Source: Oscillospiraceae bacterium (lineage in GTDB: Bacteria > Bacillota > Clostridia > Oscillospirales > Ruminococcaceae). From it: DNA of 64,000 nt. The notes under the pieces are model-generated. The model made no database searches and was not told where the DNA came from. It saw nothing but the letters and a program-made list of their open reading frames with translations. Below, piece after piece: positions 1 to 8,536 of this stretch; within the stretch, counting starts at the first letter, position 1, and each line of letters opens with the position of its first letter. The position numbers and the translations under genes were made by a program. The DNA lies in contig CAAGJO010000016.1 of the NCBI GenBank assembly GCA_900770285.1, positions 1 to 64,000 of the forward strand, given 5' to 3'.

Positions 1-17
1 ATAAAAGAATTCATAAA

Positions 18-315
18 ATTTCAACTCACACGCCTGCGAGAGGCGTGACTGTTTCACATTCCAAATGAACGTAAATGTGATGCATTTCAACTCACACGCC
101 TGCGAGAGGCGTGACGTTTTAAACGACTGGATCCGAATGAATTTGTTTCAATTTCAACTCACACGCCTGCGAGAGGCGTGACATTCATACCGTGCGAGTT
201 TTGAGGTGAAATTTAGAATTTCAACTCACACGCCTGCGAGAGGCGTGACATAAATATTTTTTGATTTGTAAGATATTATAAAAATTTCAACTCACACGCC
301 TGCGAGAGGCGTGAC
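18..315 (-). CRISPR. Type I-C CRISPR array, leader-proximal end (5 repeats, 4 spacers)
   Basis: Five identical 32-bp repeats lie at 18-49, 84-115, 151-182, 218-249 and 284-315, separated by spacers of 34, 35, 35 and 34 bp (50-83, 116-150, 183-217, 250-283). On the minus strand the repeat begins GTCACGCCTCTCGCAGGCGT and ends TTGAAAT, with an internal hairpin (ACGCCTC/GAGGCGT region), which is typical of type I-C. The orientation matches the cas genes. The leader is at the high-coordinate end, so spacer 250-283 is the newest. Bases 1-17 are part of a further spacer, so the array continues outside the window. No spacer matches another part of this window that I could see by eye. Confidence 0.98.
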
Positions 316-463
316 CCTATATATTGTGTATACTGGGTCGCTTTTCTCACAGGACAGACTATTTTACCGGTTTTAACGTCGATATATTAATTATTTATTC
401 ATATTTATATGTGCTTTTTTCTGCGAAGTACACCAAACTTTTTATATCACCCATACTTCGCAA
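316..463 (-). promoter_or_regulatory. CRISPR leader between cas2 and the first repeat
   Basis: This is an AT-rich 148-bp spacer directly before the first repeat. By position it is the leader that should drive crRNA transcription and direct new spacer insertion. A weak promoter-like pair (TTAATA, 18 bp, TAAAAT on the minus strand) is visible, but I do not trust it as the true promoter. The strip next to the repeat (about 316-340) is the part expected to matter for integration. Confidence 0.7.
422..462. repeat. 9-bp perfect inverted repeat between cas2 and the leader
   Basis: TGCGAAGTA at 422-430 and TACTTCGCA at 454-462 are perfect complements around a 23-nt loop, starting just after the cas2 stop codon. 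No clear U-tract follows, so a classical terminator is doubtful. It could be a hairpin at the 3' end of the cas mRNA or a protein-binding site of the leader. Confidence 0.55.
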
Positions 464-754
464 TTAAATAATTAATATACCTTCCGGGTTATACGTTTCC
501 TTTATTCCAAAATGTTCAATTCTTCTTTGCCAATTATTACCCAAATAATAAATGCGCAGACTGTCTTTATCTTCATCAATTATTTCTAACAGCTTATCTT
601 TTACTTTTAAAAATGTAGAATAATCCACATCCAGCTCAAATACACTGTTCTGAACACGCTGACCGTAATTCTGACACTCTTTTGCTATTTTCCGCAGTCG
701 TGTTCTGCCTTTACTGTCTGTTGTAGAAACATCATAACTGACTAATGTCATCAT
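464..754 (-). CDS. cas2: CRISPR-associated endoribonuclease/integration factor Cas2
   Basis: Cas2 is the dimeric core partner of Cas1 in the spacer-integration complex. The 96-residue length is normal, and the N-terminus MMTLVSYDVSTTD holds the usual beta strand ending in a conserved aspartate (SYDVS). It is the last gene of the cas5c-to-cas2 unit, 10 bp after cas1, and is followed directly by the leader. The start is the first of two ATGs, with an AGGTG ribosome site 7 nt upstream. Confidence 0.97.
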   Translation of the reverse strand: MMTLVSYDVSTTDSKGRTRLRKIAKECQNYGQRVQNSVFELDVDYSTFLKVKDKLLEIIDEDKDSLRIYYLGNNWQRRIEHFGIKETYNPEGILII

Positions 755-764
755 TTATTTTCAC

Positions 765-1787
765 CTACTTCATGAGAAAACATGGATATTCCTCTATTTC
801 ACCTCTAATATATTTTGCAAGCAAAGAACTTTGTACAAAAGGCAATATACCCATCTGTATTTTTTCGCCAAGATATGGATGAACTATAGTTCCCCGTTTA
901 CGTTCCTGCCATGCGGAAAGCACCTTTTTCTTTCCATTATCATTTAAAAATACAGCTCCGCTTAACTGAGTTTCAAAATCATCTGCTTTAATCATTTTTA
1001 AGTTTATCATGGTAAGTACCAATCGTTCCACTATACAACGGAATTCTTCTACCATATCACAGGCAAGACTCTCTCGTCCGCTTCTTAAAGCATGATAAAA
1101 TCCGCATTGACTATCCAGACCAACACTTTCTAATGCTGATGCACACCAGGATGTAGCTATTGTATACAAAAAAGAAAGCATGGCGTTAACCCTGTCAAGA
1201 GGAGGACGTTTATTTCTGTAATTAATCTCAAAATCACCCTTCTGTTTGAGTATCAACCTATTGAAAATTTCAAAATAGGCTTTCGCACAGCTGCCTTCTA
1301 TACCTAGAATTACTTCTCGGTCTTCGGTAAGATATACATTTTTGATGCCGTTATCAAGGTATTCAATACATTTTGATACCTGTTGATCTTTATCTATATT
1401 CGGATTATCACGCAACGAACGTTTTATTAAAAAACGAGTATTTGAAAGCTTAGCTGCTACTGTATTCTGTGCCAATATAGGCGGCGGGCTTTTCAGCAAA
1501 TCAAACTGTTCACGGCGTAAATATACATTTCCCTTAGCTTTCCCTTGGAATTTTGCAAGAAATCTGCCCTGGGGAGATATAAAGCTTATGGGTATTCCAT
1601 ACTCAACACATTTGCCCATCAGCGCAGGCGAACAACCAAGATAATTAAAACAATATATATCCTGTATATTTGAAAAAGGCACTCTGAACTTTTCTGTTTC
1701 GTCATAACGGCAGACTACATTTTCACCGTCCAAGGTAAGATATGCATTTTCATTTAATATATAAAGTGAATTTAACAGCTTTTTCAT
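765..1787 (-). CDS. cas1: CRISPR integrase Cas1 (type I-C)
   Basis: Cas1 is the metal-dependent integrase that inserts new spacers, working with Cas2 and, in type I-C, Cas4. At 340 residues it has the normal family length. The likely metal ligands are visible: Glu164 in GIEGSCAKAYF, His232 in GFYHALRSGRES, and Asp244/Glu247 in ACDMVEEFR. The gene sits 9 bp after cas4 and 10 bp before cas2, so the three adaptation genes are tightly co-transcribed. Nothing looks damaged. Confidence 0.98.
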   Translation of the reverse strand: MKKLLNSLYILNENAYLTLDGENVVCRYDETEKFRVPFSNIQDIYCFNYLGCSPALMGKCVEYGIPISFISPQGRFLAKFQGKAKGNVYLRREQFDLLKSPPPILAQNTVAAKLSNTRFLIKRSLRDNPNIDKDQQVSKCIEYLDNGIKNVYLTEDREVILGIEGSCAKAYFEIFNRLILKQKGDFEINYRNKRPPLDRVNAMLSFLYTIATSWCASALESVGLDSQCGFYHALRSGRESLACDMVEEFRCIVERLVLTMINLKMIKADDFETQLSGAVFLNDNGKKKVLSAWQERKRGTIVHPYLGEKIQMGILPFVQSSLLAKYIRGEIEEYPCFLMK

Positions 1788-1796
1788 ATGCCTACC

Positions 1797-2465
1797 TCAT
1801 TTTTCATCATCTTTGATCATTTTAAGAATTGTATCTTTCATATTGTATTTCTTCACTTTTGGAAAACACACATCTGAAAGTGAACAGCCGCTGCACTTCT
1901 GACCCCGAATTCTTGCCGGAATTGAATCACTTTCAAGAATCTTACGCATATTTTCTAAATATCCCCTGAGCATTTGATCGTAATATTCAAACTCTTCATC
2001 AAAAGGCAAGTACACACGTTTTTTTGTTTCAGAATAATATAGAAAACATTCACTGTCACAACCAAAAACATAGTCAGCACATATTTTTTGAGCGAATACC
2101 TGAATGGCATCCGACTGATGAAAAGGTTCGGTTTTAGGAGGTTTCGGCTTATATTCTACTATTTTAACAGCATATAAGCCTTCCAGCCCGGGGATTTCAA
2201 CACCCTTTTTACTCTTATGAAACTCAATACAGTCGGCAATGCCATACAGATCATATTCAGGCATATCATTATAAATTGATACTGAACTGACCACGGTTTT
2301 CTTTGAATCAGAAAAGGTATGACTGCCGTTATGCACATTTTTATGCATTAGATTAGCCTTAACAACAAAGTAATTCTCTGCCCAATCATTATTAATTTCC
2401 AGCAAAGCAAATCTGCGGGGACAATACATATAATGCTGAATTGAACGGATATTTATGGTTTCCAT
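1797..2465 (-). CDS. cas4: CRISPR-associated exonuclease Cas4
   Basis: Cas4 is a RecB-like nuclease with an iron-sulfur cluster that trims prespacers and helps choose the PAM side in type I-C systems. The four cluster cysteines are present: Cys15 near the N-terminus (YMYCPRRFALLE) and the C-terminal group CSGCSLSDVCFP. RecB-type nuclease residues appear in GIADCIEFHK, KIVEYKPKPP (the E-x-K pair) and QVFAQKICADY. The length of 222 aa is normal. Its start overlaps the cas7 stop by one base (TAATG), indicating coupled translation. Confidence 0.96.
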   Translation of the reverse strand: METINIRSIQHYMYCPRRFALLEINNDWAENYFVVKANLMHKNVHNGSHTFSDSKKTVVSSVSIYNDMPEYDLYGIADCIEFHKSKKGVEIPGLEGLYAVKIVEYKPKPPKTEPFHQSDAIQVFAQKICADYVFGCDSECFLYYSETKKRVYLPFDEEFEYYDQMLRGYLENMRKILESDSIPARIRGQKCSGCSLSDVCFPKVKKYNMKDTILKMIKDDEK

Positions 2466-3334
2466 TATATTTTTTCAATGAGTTCAACACCTTCAGGCAT
2501 ATTTTTATCAATAATTATACTGTAATCATCATATTTTCTTGGAGCTATTACGTTTTCTTTCTTTTCAACTTTAACCTTATCAAAAAGAATATGTGAAGGA
2601 GCATTTCCCAATGCAGAATCATGTTTAAACACAATCAGTTTTCTCAAGCACATCTTTCCTCTTGCAGCACTTCTGTCATGCTCAAACATATTTATTATTG
2701 CTGTCCACAAAAGTTCAAGATCATCTTCGCTGAAACCTGTTACCTTTTGTGCAAGCATTGCTGAAACATAACCTTCCGCTCTGTAAAGGCCATATGGAAC
2801 AAAGCTCTTTCTGCCCATTTCGGTACTGCCCTTTTCCTGTCGTTTATCTGTCGTCTTTGCCTGCCTTGTAATAGTAATATCCTGCACTGCAATGGGATCC
2901 AAGCTTCTGGCAAAATTAATCTGAACAGGTCCTCTTACAGTTCCGCACTGGTCGTCACCTGTACTCATAACAGCTCCAAATGTACGCACATCATAATAAT
3001 TTTTGCACATGTACTCTTGAGCTTTCTTAACATCATCGGCTTTTTTTCCTTTTTGCTTATGTTCCAAGTCAAGCTCATCATACGCTTCAGTAAATTTGGC
3101 ATTTAACTCCCTGTCCGCTTTTATAAGAATATTATAACCCGGTTCATTTTCTTTGACCAATTCGACAAAATTTCTGATTTTTCTTTTAATACAAACATCG
3201 GTCACAATTCCAAGGTTTGTTTCTCCGTCAATTCTCGGCAAATTACCTGCATCAGGGTCTCCGTTAGGATTGCCGTTTTCAACATCAAAAAGCATTACAA
3301 ATTCATATCGGTTTTTAATTGCATTGTTTTCCAT
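2465..3334 (-). CDS. cas7: Cascade backbone protein Cas7 (Csd2 family)
   Basis: Cas7 forms the helical backbone that coats the crRNA spacer in the type I-C effector complex. The N-terminus YEFVMLFDVENGNPNGDPDA carries the family hallmark NPNGDPD, and the mid-region FGAVMSTGDDQCGTVRGPVQ is typical of Csd2/Csh2. I place the start at the ATG at 3334, giving 289 aa, because GAAAGGAAG lies 7 nt upstream. An upstream in-frame TTG at 3352 would overlap that ribosome site. The gene lies between cas8c and cas4. Confidence 0.96.
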   Translation of the reverse strand: MENNAIKNRYEFVMLFDVENGNPNGDPDAGNLPRIDGETNLGIVTDVCIKRKIRNFVELVKENEPGYNILIKADRELNAKFTEAYDELDLEHKQKGKKADDVKKAQEYMCKNYYDVRTFGAVMSTGDDQCGTVRGPVQINFARSLDPIAVQDITITRQAKTTDKRQEKGSTEMGRKSFVPYGLYRAEGYVSAMLAQKVTGFSEDDLELLWTAIINMFEHDRSAARGKMCLRKLIVFKHDSALGNAPSHILFDKVKVEKKENVIAPRKYDDYSIIIDKNMPEGVELIEKI

Positions 3335-3352
3335 AAAAATACTTCCTTTCAA

Positions 3353-3730
3353 TTATTCATTATCTTCTTTTTTTGTATAAAGCTTTTGATTCATCTGATA
3401 ATATCCAACAATAAATCTTCCCTGATCCACATTGGAAAGCTGTGAGGGAAATTCACTTTCCATATTGCCGACAAGGTCATCAAGACATTTATTATAATAT
3501 GTGGGATTTTCCAGCTTTTTTAAATGGTATGACGCAAGTTTAAACAATCTTGGAAAAACAGACGCAGGATTTGAACATGCCGATGCAAAAAATTTATCCT
3601 TTATTGTACTGTTGATTTCTTTGCCCTTTCCGCCCTCAGTTGCATAAGCATCCTTTTGAATCTTTTCCAGTACTGCGAAAATAGCTCCGCAGCAGTATGC
3701 AGGGTTAGTGTTGTTTGGGTCATATGACAT
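3353..3730 (-). CDS. cas11c: Cas11c small subunit, translated from an internal start inside cas8c
   Basis: Type I-C systems are known to make a separate small subunit (Cas11c) from an internal start near the 3' end of cas8c. Here an in-frame ATG at 3730 (protein MSYDPNNTNPAYCCG...) is preceded by a perfect AAGGAGG site at 3739-3745 with 8-nt spacing. That site lies within coding sequence, where such a strong signal is unlikely by chance. The product is 125 aa and mostly helical in appearance, ending with Cas8c. Expression is inferred from the family, not shown. Confidence 0.85.
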   Translation of the reverse strand: MSYDPNNTNPAYCCGAIFAVLEKIQKDAYATEGGKGKEINSTIKDKFFASACSNPASVFPRLFKLASYHLKKLENPTYYNKCLDDLVGNMESEFPSQLSNVDQGRFIVGYYQMNQKLYTKKEDNE

Positions 3731-5164
3731 TTTAATTTCCTCCTTATTCAATTTACGATTAATACAAGCCTTTATCAGTCCGGCTCTTACATAATTAAGC
3801 TTTATGAAATGACTTTTTGAATCATCGCTGTCACATTTAACACGTCGTATTACTGTTGTCAGCAATGAATCAGGGTATTTTGTTCCCATAAGTGCCGCTT
3901 TAATTATTCCTGTCATAAGCGGAGGCGGAACTTTTTGACTATTTGCATTTGGTGGTATTAATTCTTTTTTTATCCAGCTGAAATAAATTTCACGAGTAGT
4001 GCCGCAAATTCTCATATCCTCCTGATGCTTTTTTAAATTTTCAATAATTCTGCCGAACTTATCTCTGAGCACAAATTTCTGAGATATCCTTGAACTGTTT
4101 GGGGTTAATCCCGCAACATAAAACATTACATCATAGTCAAATGAGTCTGTATCCGAAGCAATTCCGCATTTTGCATTACTGTATACAGCATTTAAATCAC
4201 CCTGGGCCATTTCCAGTTCATTACTGTCATCTACACAATTTCTGAACTGTTTACATTCGGGACTGTCATCGTTTTTCATTGCAAAAAATATTACTGTAAG
4301 TTCGTCAAAAACTACATTGTGATTTTTACTTTTCAACAAATAATTCAAACTATGAGTATATTTTTTCATAGCAGTTTCAGAAATGCTGCTGTTGTATGAC
4401 TGAGTCTTTCCGTAGGATTCAAATGCAGTTTCATTTACACCTACCAACACACAGCCGGAAGATTGTCCTCCTGCCAGACCTTTGATTTTATCATGCGTCC
4501 TTGCCATAGGAAGTACCTTGCCCTCAATAGGGCAAAAAGCCAGATCATCCTTATCGGGCTGTGATTTTTCTGCTTCCAGCTGCTCCAGATATTCATGATA
4601 TCTTTCTAGAAAAGCTTTGTCCTCATGAAGCTTCACTCCAGGATTTCCACTTAAACCAAAGCAGTAATTCGATACTGCAAAATCCTTTCCCATACCAATA
4701 AGATTTGGATTTTCAGTTTCTTCCGCCGGATTCCACTCTGTTAAAAATCTATAATATGCTCTGCACAAATCGGAATCAATATTTTCAAAAAAATCCTTAT
4801 TGCATACTACAAAAGCAGCGTGAGATTTCTGGGCTTTAGGGACTTCTGCCGACAGTTTGCCGTCAACTATGCCCAATCCGAAAATATATGCGGGACGATG
4901 TTCAATAATATTACTGCATATAGCTGATTTTTGTGTTCGCAGGGGCAGCCGCTCATCTACAGGCACTTTTTTCTCTTTTACCTTATCCTTTTTTATCTGG
5001 ATTTCTTCGGTTTTCCTTAAATCAGCAATACCCTGAATTTTACCATTCAAATCAAGGAGTATTTCAAAATGCACAGCCTGATCTGTGAAACCCTCCGGCG
5101 CCATTTCGTCAGCCTTATTAGCCATTAGGTAATCATCATATTTATACAGCGCTTCAATCAGCAT
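3353..5164 (-). CDS. cas8c: Cascade large subunit Cas8c (Csd1 family)
   Basis: Cas8c is the large subunit of the type I-C interference complex, responsible for PAM recognition and Cas3 recruitment. The 603-residue length and the N-terminus MLIEALYKYDDYLMANKADE followed by FEILLDLNGKIQGI fit the Csd1 family. The position between cas5c and cas7 is canonical. The start overlaps the end of cas5c by 7 bp. The last 125 codons also encode the predicted Cas11c small subunit. Confidence 0.95.
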   Translation of the reverse strand: MLIEALYKYDDYLMANKADEMAPEGFTDQAVHFEILLDLNGKIQGIADLRKTEEIQIKKDKVKEKKVPVDERLPLRTQKSAICSNIIEHRPAYIFGLGIVDGKLSAEVPKAQKSHAAFVVCNKDFFENIDSDLCRAYYRFLTEWNPAEETENPNLIGMGKDFAVSNYCFGLSGNPGVKLHEDKAFLERYHEYLEQLEAEKSQPDKDDLAFCPIEGKVLPMARTHDKIKGLAGGQSSGCVLVGVNETAFESYGKTQSYNSSISETAMKKYTHSLNYLLKSKNHNVVFDELTVIFFAMKNDDSPECKQFRNCVDDSNELEMAQGDLNAVYSNAKCGIASDTDSFDYDVMFYVAGLTPNSSRISQKFVLRDKFGRIIENLKKHQEDMRICGTTREIYFSWIKKELIPPNANSQKVPPPLMTGIIKAALMGTKYPDSLLTTVIRRVKCDSDDSKSHFIKLNYVRAGLIKACINRKLNKEEIKMSYDPNNTNPAYCCGAIFAVLEKIQKDAYATEGGKGKEINSTIKDKFFASACSNPASVFPRLFKLASYHLKKLENPTYYNKCLDDLVGNMESEFPSQLSNVDQGRFIVGYYQMNQKLYTKKEDNE

Positions 5165-5877
5165 TTCATCACATCCCTATAATACTTCTCCACATCTATC
5201 ACTCCGTCTATCATATGAGGGTGATAGTAAACCGCATCAGCCTTATCTGAAAATACAGGGTTGTCCCAATCGTTATTTACAGGTATACCCCCGTCTCGGA
5301 ACTTCATATGATAAAGCATATACCCCAGATCAAAATTGCCCTTCAATTCCGGCGACACCTGGAATAAATCGAAATCATCCACCAATTCTATTTTTTTTGT
5401 TGGAAACTCCCTGCAACCCAAACAAGGCTGCCTGAAATGCTGCCCCTTTTTCAAACGGCGAAGAATGATATTATAATGCTTTTCTTCACTCTCATCTTCA
5501 TGATCGCATTTCAGACCTGTAAGCTGAAATTCAAACGATATCCCATATTTTACATTCTTAAGCAGCATTGTTCCTCGCTGTGTTCGGTCTTCACTGGCAT
5601 ACAATTCGGCGGTTGAACCTCCATTCATTTGCTTTTTAACTGAGGACAGCAACAGCTTGTTTTTCATCTCATTCCGCCTGATATTCTCAAACTTAATTGG
5701 ATTGAATACAACGATCTTCTTAATGATGTATTTGATTGGCGGCTTCCAGTAAATGGATTTCAGCATGCCTTCAATAGCCCCCGGTGTTGGAACCTCATAA
5801 GAAACTCGTTCTACCTTCAAGGAATTCCTTGTGAAAAGAGCATAGTCACCTTCCACAATTATATTGAATCCATACAT
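5158..5877 (-). CDS. cas5c: Cas5c (Cas5d-type) crRNA-processing subunit
   Basis: Type I-C has no Cas6; Cas5c cuts the precursor crRNA at the repeat hairpin and stays on the 5' handle in Cascade. The protein is 239 aa with the Cas5 N-terminal strand YGFNIIVEGDYALFTRNSLK and the PTPGAIEGMLKSIYWKPP segment seen in the family. I cannot assign the catalytic triad confidently; basic residues in LRRLKKGQHFRQP are candidates. It is the first gene of the second cas transcription unit. Confidence 0.95.
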   Translation of the reverse strand: MYGFNIIVEGDYALFTRNSLKVERVSYEVPTPGAIEGMLKSIYWKPPIKYIIKKIVVFNPIKFENIRRNEMKNKLLLSSVKKQMNGGSTAELYASEDRTQRGTMLLKNVKYGISFEFQLTGLKCDHEDESEEKHYNIILRRLKKGQHFRQPCLGCREFPTKKIELVDDFDLFQVSPELKGNFDLGYMLYHMKFRDGGIPVNNDWDNPVFSDKADAVYYHPHMIDGVIDVEKYYRDVMKC

Positions 5878-5922
5878 TTGATCAGCTCCTTTTATCTTAT
5901 GTTATTTATTTTTGATATATTC

Positions 5923-5951
5923 ATTATATAACTATATACTATAATTGTCAA
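5923..5951 (-). promoter_or_regulatory. Perfect-consensus promoter of cas5c-cas8c-cas7-cas4-cas1-cas2
   Basis: On the minus strand TTGACA (5946-5951) and TATAAT (5923-5928) are separated by exactly 17 bp. This perfect sigma-A promoter starts transcription about 40 nt upstream of the cas5c ATG at 5877, which has a GGAG site. It shows that the Cascade/adaptation genes need not rely on read-through from cas3. Confidence 0.9.
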
Positions 5952-6101
5952 TAGATGTAATTAACAATTATTACCTTGAAAATTTGTTTATCTTAACCAT
6001 AATACAAAACATTGATTTTATATAAGAATTAGTTTATAATAATAATGTCGCATTTTAATCAAATGCAGTGAGTAGAAATATGTTATTTATATTTGAGAAA
6101 C

Positions 6102-6138
6102 AAAAGAGCCTGCGTATCATTTTTATGGTACGCAGACT
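6102..6138 (-). terminator. Rho-independent terminator after cas3
   Basis: A roughly 12-bp stem (GTCTGCGTACCA pairing with TGATACGCAGGC, using G-U pairs) is followed on the minus strand by CTCTTTTG. It ends just after the cas3 stop codon and separates cas3 from the cas5c promoter. Confidence 0.8.
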
Positions 6139-6144
6139 TCTTTA

Positions 6145-8355
6145 TCAGCTACAAATATATTTATCGTCGTAACTACTATTAAAATTCAAACCCACCTGCA
6201 TATCATAATAATCTTCTGATGTCAGGCGATAGACACCTGTGCCTTCATCATCAACTGAACCAAGCATTAATGCATTATCTAACTCTTTCTGCTGAATTGC
6301 CACAGTATATCTTTGCAACTGGCGGCGAAGATCTTTGCTGCCATTTTTAAATCTTTCCCAAAGTTCCTTTGCTTTTTGGTTATTCTTTGTAACGACAATG
6401 CCAATAGTTTCATCCTTTATGTATTTAAACTGTTCAGCATAAGATCTGAATGGCATACACCGGATATCCTTAGTCTGCATAAACTCAGCTATTGAGCTTT
6501 CCCTTATACATTTCTCATTGTATTTAAAAATTCTGTTATAATATTCTTCTATGCATTCCTTTGAGGTTATATCATCATATTCTTTTAGCAAGGAATTGCT
6601 TATATTAATTGGTATTTTTATATCCTCATACATAGATTCATCTGTTTCAAATATAAATACATTTCCGTTCTTATCTTTACCCTCACGATTGCAGCGACCT
6701 CCCGATTGCAAGATGCTGTCCAGCCCCGTTACCTCTCTGAATACTGCTTTAAAATCCAGATCGACTCCTGCTTCAATAAGAGAAGTTGATACAACCGTAA
6801 TCTTCTCACCATTTGCCAATGCTATTTTGATTTCCTCTATAATATCAGAACGGTTATCAGGGGTCATATATGCAGACAAGTGATACTTCTTTCCACTAAC
6901 CTTTTCATAAACCTGTTGTGCTATTTTCTTTGTATTTACTATTATTAAACTGTTATCGAACTCTCCGGCTTTCATAATTACATTATCATAATCTGTTTTG
7001 CCCATATAAGTATAGCTGCACTTATTAAAAACTGAAAAATCAGTCCTGTCAGTTATGAGATTATTAACAGAAACATCAGGAAGATACTTTTCAAACAGTT
7101 CTGAATAATTAGGCATTGTTGCAGAAAGGAGAATTGCCTCACTATTAAGGTATTTCGTTATATAACCTATTCCCCTCAGGCACGGTTGTAAATACTTAAT
7201 AGGAATAAGATGTATTTCATCAAAAATTATAATGCTGTCAGCCATGTTGTGCAGCTTCCTTAGTCCAGAACCTTTATAATGATAAAGCGACTGAAAGAAC
7301 TGAACACTTGTTGTAACAATCAAAGGTGCATCCCAGTTTTCACAGGCATTTCTGAGCTTTTCAACAGTAGTTTTATTTTCAGAATTATCATCAAAAGAGT
7401 AATTAGAATGATGCTGCAATATTTGAACACAGTCACCGAAAATATCGTTAAATTCCTTTGCAGTCTGCTCAATAATGCTTGTATATGGGATTACATAAAT
7501 GATACGTTTAATATCCTTATCAGGAGAATTCAAAATTTTTTCTATTGCTATTTTTATGGAACAAAGAGTTTTTCCGCTGCCTGTTGGCATATTCAGAATA
7601 CTTATCTTGCCATCATTAAACATATTTTTGTATGCCTGATTCTGTAGTCTGGACCTGGCTTTTTGCACCTCAGTTTCAGCTTCAAACGAGGATAATCTGT
7701 CATTCAGTTTTTCAAGTGCTGATTTAAAATCACCACTTAAGCCGCCTCTTATTTTATCCGGATCACAAAATCTTTCAGTATCAATAAAATCAGCATCAGT
7801 CAGGCATGAAAAAACATATCGAGTAAAAAAAGCAAAAGTTTCAAGATAATCTTTTTTATCTGAGTCATTGTTTGTACTATATTTATGCAGAGCTTCTCTT
7901 AAATACATTCCATCAGGAACATTAGACTCAATTTCATTAGAATAATAAGAATAATCACTGGCTCCAACATAGTTTTTCTCATTTTTAAGCCGTCCATAAA
8001 GTGTAGAACCCACAGGATTGGTTTTATTTCCACCATCCGGCAATCCAGAGTGATGTCCGGCTATACAATACTGCAAAAGTTTGCCAATTACATCGGAATC
8101 TCGGACCTGTTTTTTTATTTCTATAGCTCCGCATATGGAATGCTCAAATTTCTCTTTACTGCCATCCAATCTCCTTTGAAAAGTTATAGCATACTTACCA
8201 ATGTCGTGATGTTCAGCTGCAAATTCAACAACATAACCAAATTCTTCTTTGGCAAATTGTGATGCCAAAGCTTTTGTTCCCTCAAGATGTTCTTTTATTG
8301 TCTGCTTTTTTTCATTGCCCAAATCATCAACATATTTATGGGCATAATATTCCAT
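6145..8355 (-). CDS. cas3: Type I-C helicase-nuclease Cas3 (HD + DExD/H)
   Basis: Cas3 is recruited by target-bound Cascade and degrades the invading DNA. The 736-aa protein has an N-terminal HD nuclease domain (His23; EHHDIGKYA with His49-His50-Asp51; later AGHHSG) and a superfamily 2 helicase: motif I PTGSGKT at about 257-263, motif II DEIH at 379-382, motif III SAT at 411-413, and motif VI near QSGGRCNREGK. All key motifs are intact. It is transcribed first from its own promoter and ends at its own terminator, 267 bp before cas5c. Confidence 0.97.
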   Translation of the reverse strand: MEYYAHKYVDDLGNEKKQTIKEHLEGTKALASQFAKEEFGYVVEFAAEHHDIGKYAITFQRRLDGSKEKFEHSICGAIEIKKQVRDSDVIGKLLQYCIAGHHSGLPDGGNKTNPVGSTLYGRLKNEKNYVGASDYSYYSNEIESNVPDGMYLREALHKYSTNNDSDKKDYLETFAFFTRYVFSCLTDADFIDTERFCDPDKIRGGLSGDFKSALEKLNDRLSSFEAETEVQKARSRLQNQAYKNMFNDGKISILNMPTGSGKTLCSIKIAIEKILNSPDKDIKRIIYVIPYTSIIEQTAKEFNDIFGDCVQILQHHSNYSFDDNSENKTTVEKLRNACENWDAPLIVTTSVQFFQSLYHYKGSGLRKLHNMADSIIIFDEIHLIPIKYLQPCLRGIGYITKYLNSEAILLSATMPNYSELFEKYLPDVSVNNLITDRTDFSVFNKCSYTYMGKTDYDNVIMKAGEFDNSLIIVNTKKIAQQVYEKVSGKKYHLSAYMTPDNRSDIIEEIKIALANGEKITVVSTSLIEAGVDLDFKAVFREVTGLDSILQSGGRCNREGKDKNGNVFIFETDESMYEDIKIPINISNSLLKEYDDITSKECIEEYYNRIFKYNEKCIRESSIAEFMQTKDIRCMPFRSYAEQFKYIKDETIGIVVTKNNQKAKELWERFKNGSKDLRRQLQRYTVAIQQKELDNALMLGSVDDEGTGVYRLTSEDYYDMQVGLNFNSSYDDKYICS

Positions 8356-8397
8356 ATAATCACCTGCACTCCTATGTTTTGAACTATAATTCTTTTT

Positions 8398-8426
8398 ATA
8401 ATACTACTTTTTTACTATACTGTAAA
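8398..8426 (-). promoter_or_regulatory. cas3 promoter
   Basis: On the minus strand TTTACA (8421-8426), a 17-bp spacer and TATTAT (8398-8403) lie about 45 bp upstream of the cas3 ATG at 8355. The sequence is a good but not perfect sigma-A match, weaker than the promoter of the other cas genes. Confidence 0.7.
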
Positions 8427-8497
8427 TAGATTTATTGCATAATTAACAGTTTATTTAACATCCTCGATAAATTATAGTGCATATTACATATACATAT

Positions 8498-8533
8498 ACA
8501 AAAAAACAGCAGTGAACTAATCACTGCCGTTTA
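8498..8533 (-). terminator. Terminator of the pilus operon
   Basis: On the minus strand the stem CGGCAGTGA/TCACTGCTG with a 5-nt loop is followed by a run of Ts, immediately after the last sortase gene. It separates the pilus operon from cas3. Confidence 0.9.
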
Positions 8534-8536
8534 TAA

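Noticed and set aside
18..315. Self-targeting spacers
   Set aside because: I compared the four spacers by eye with the rest of the window and found no match. A genome-wide search would be needed to settle it.
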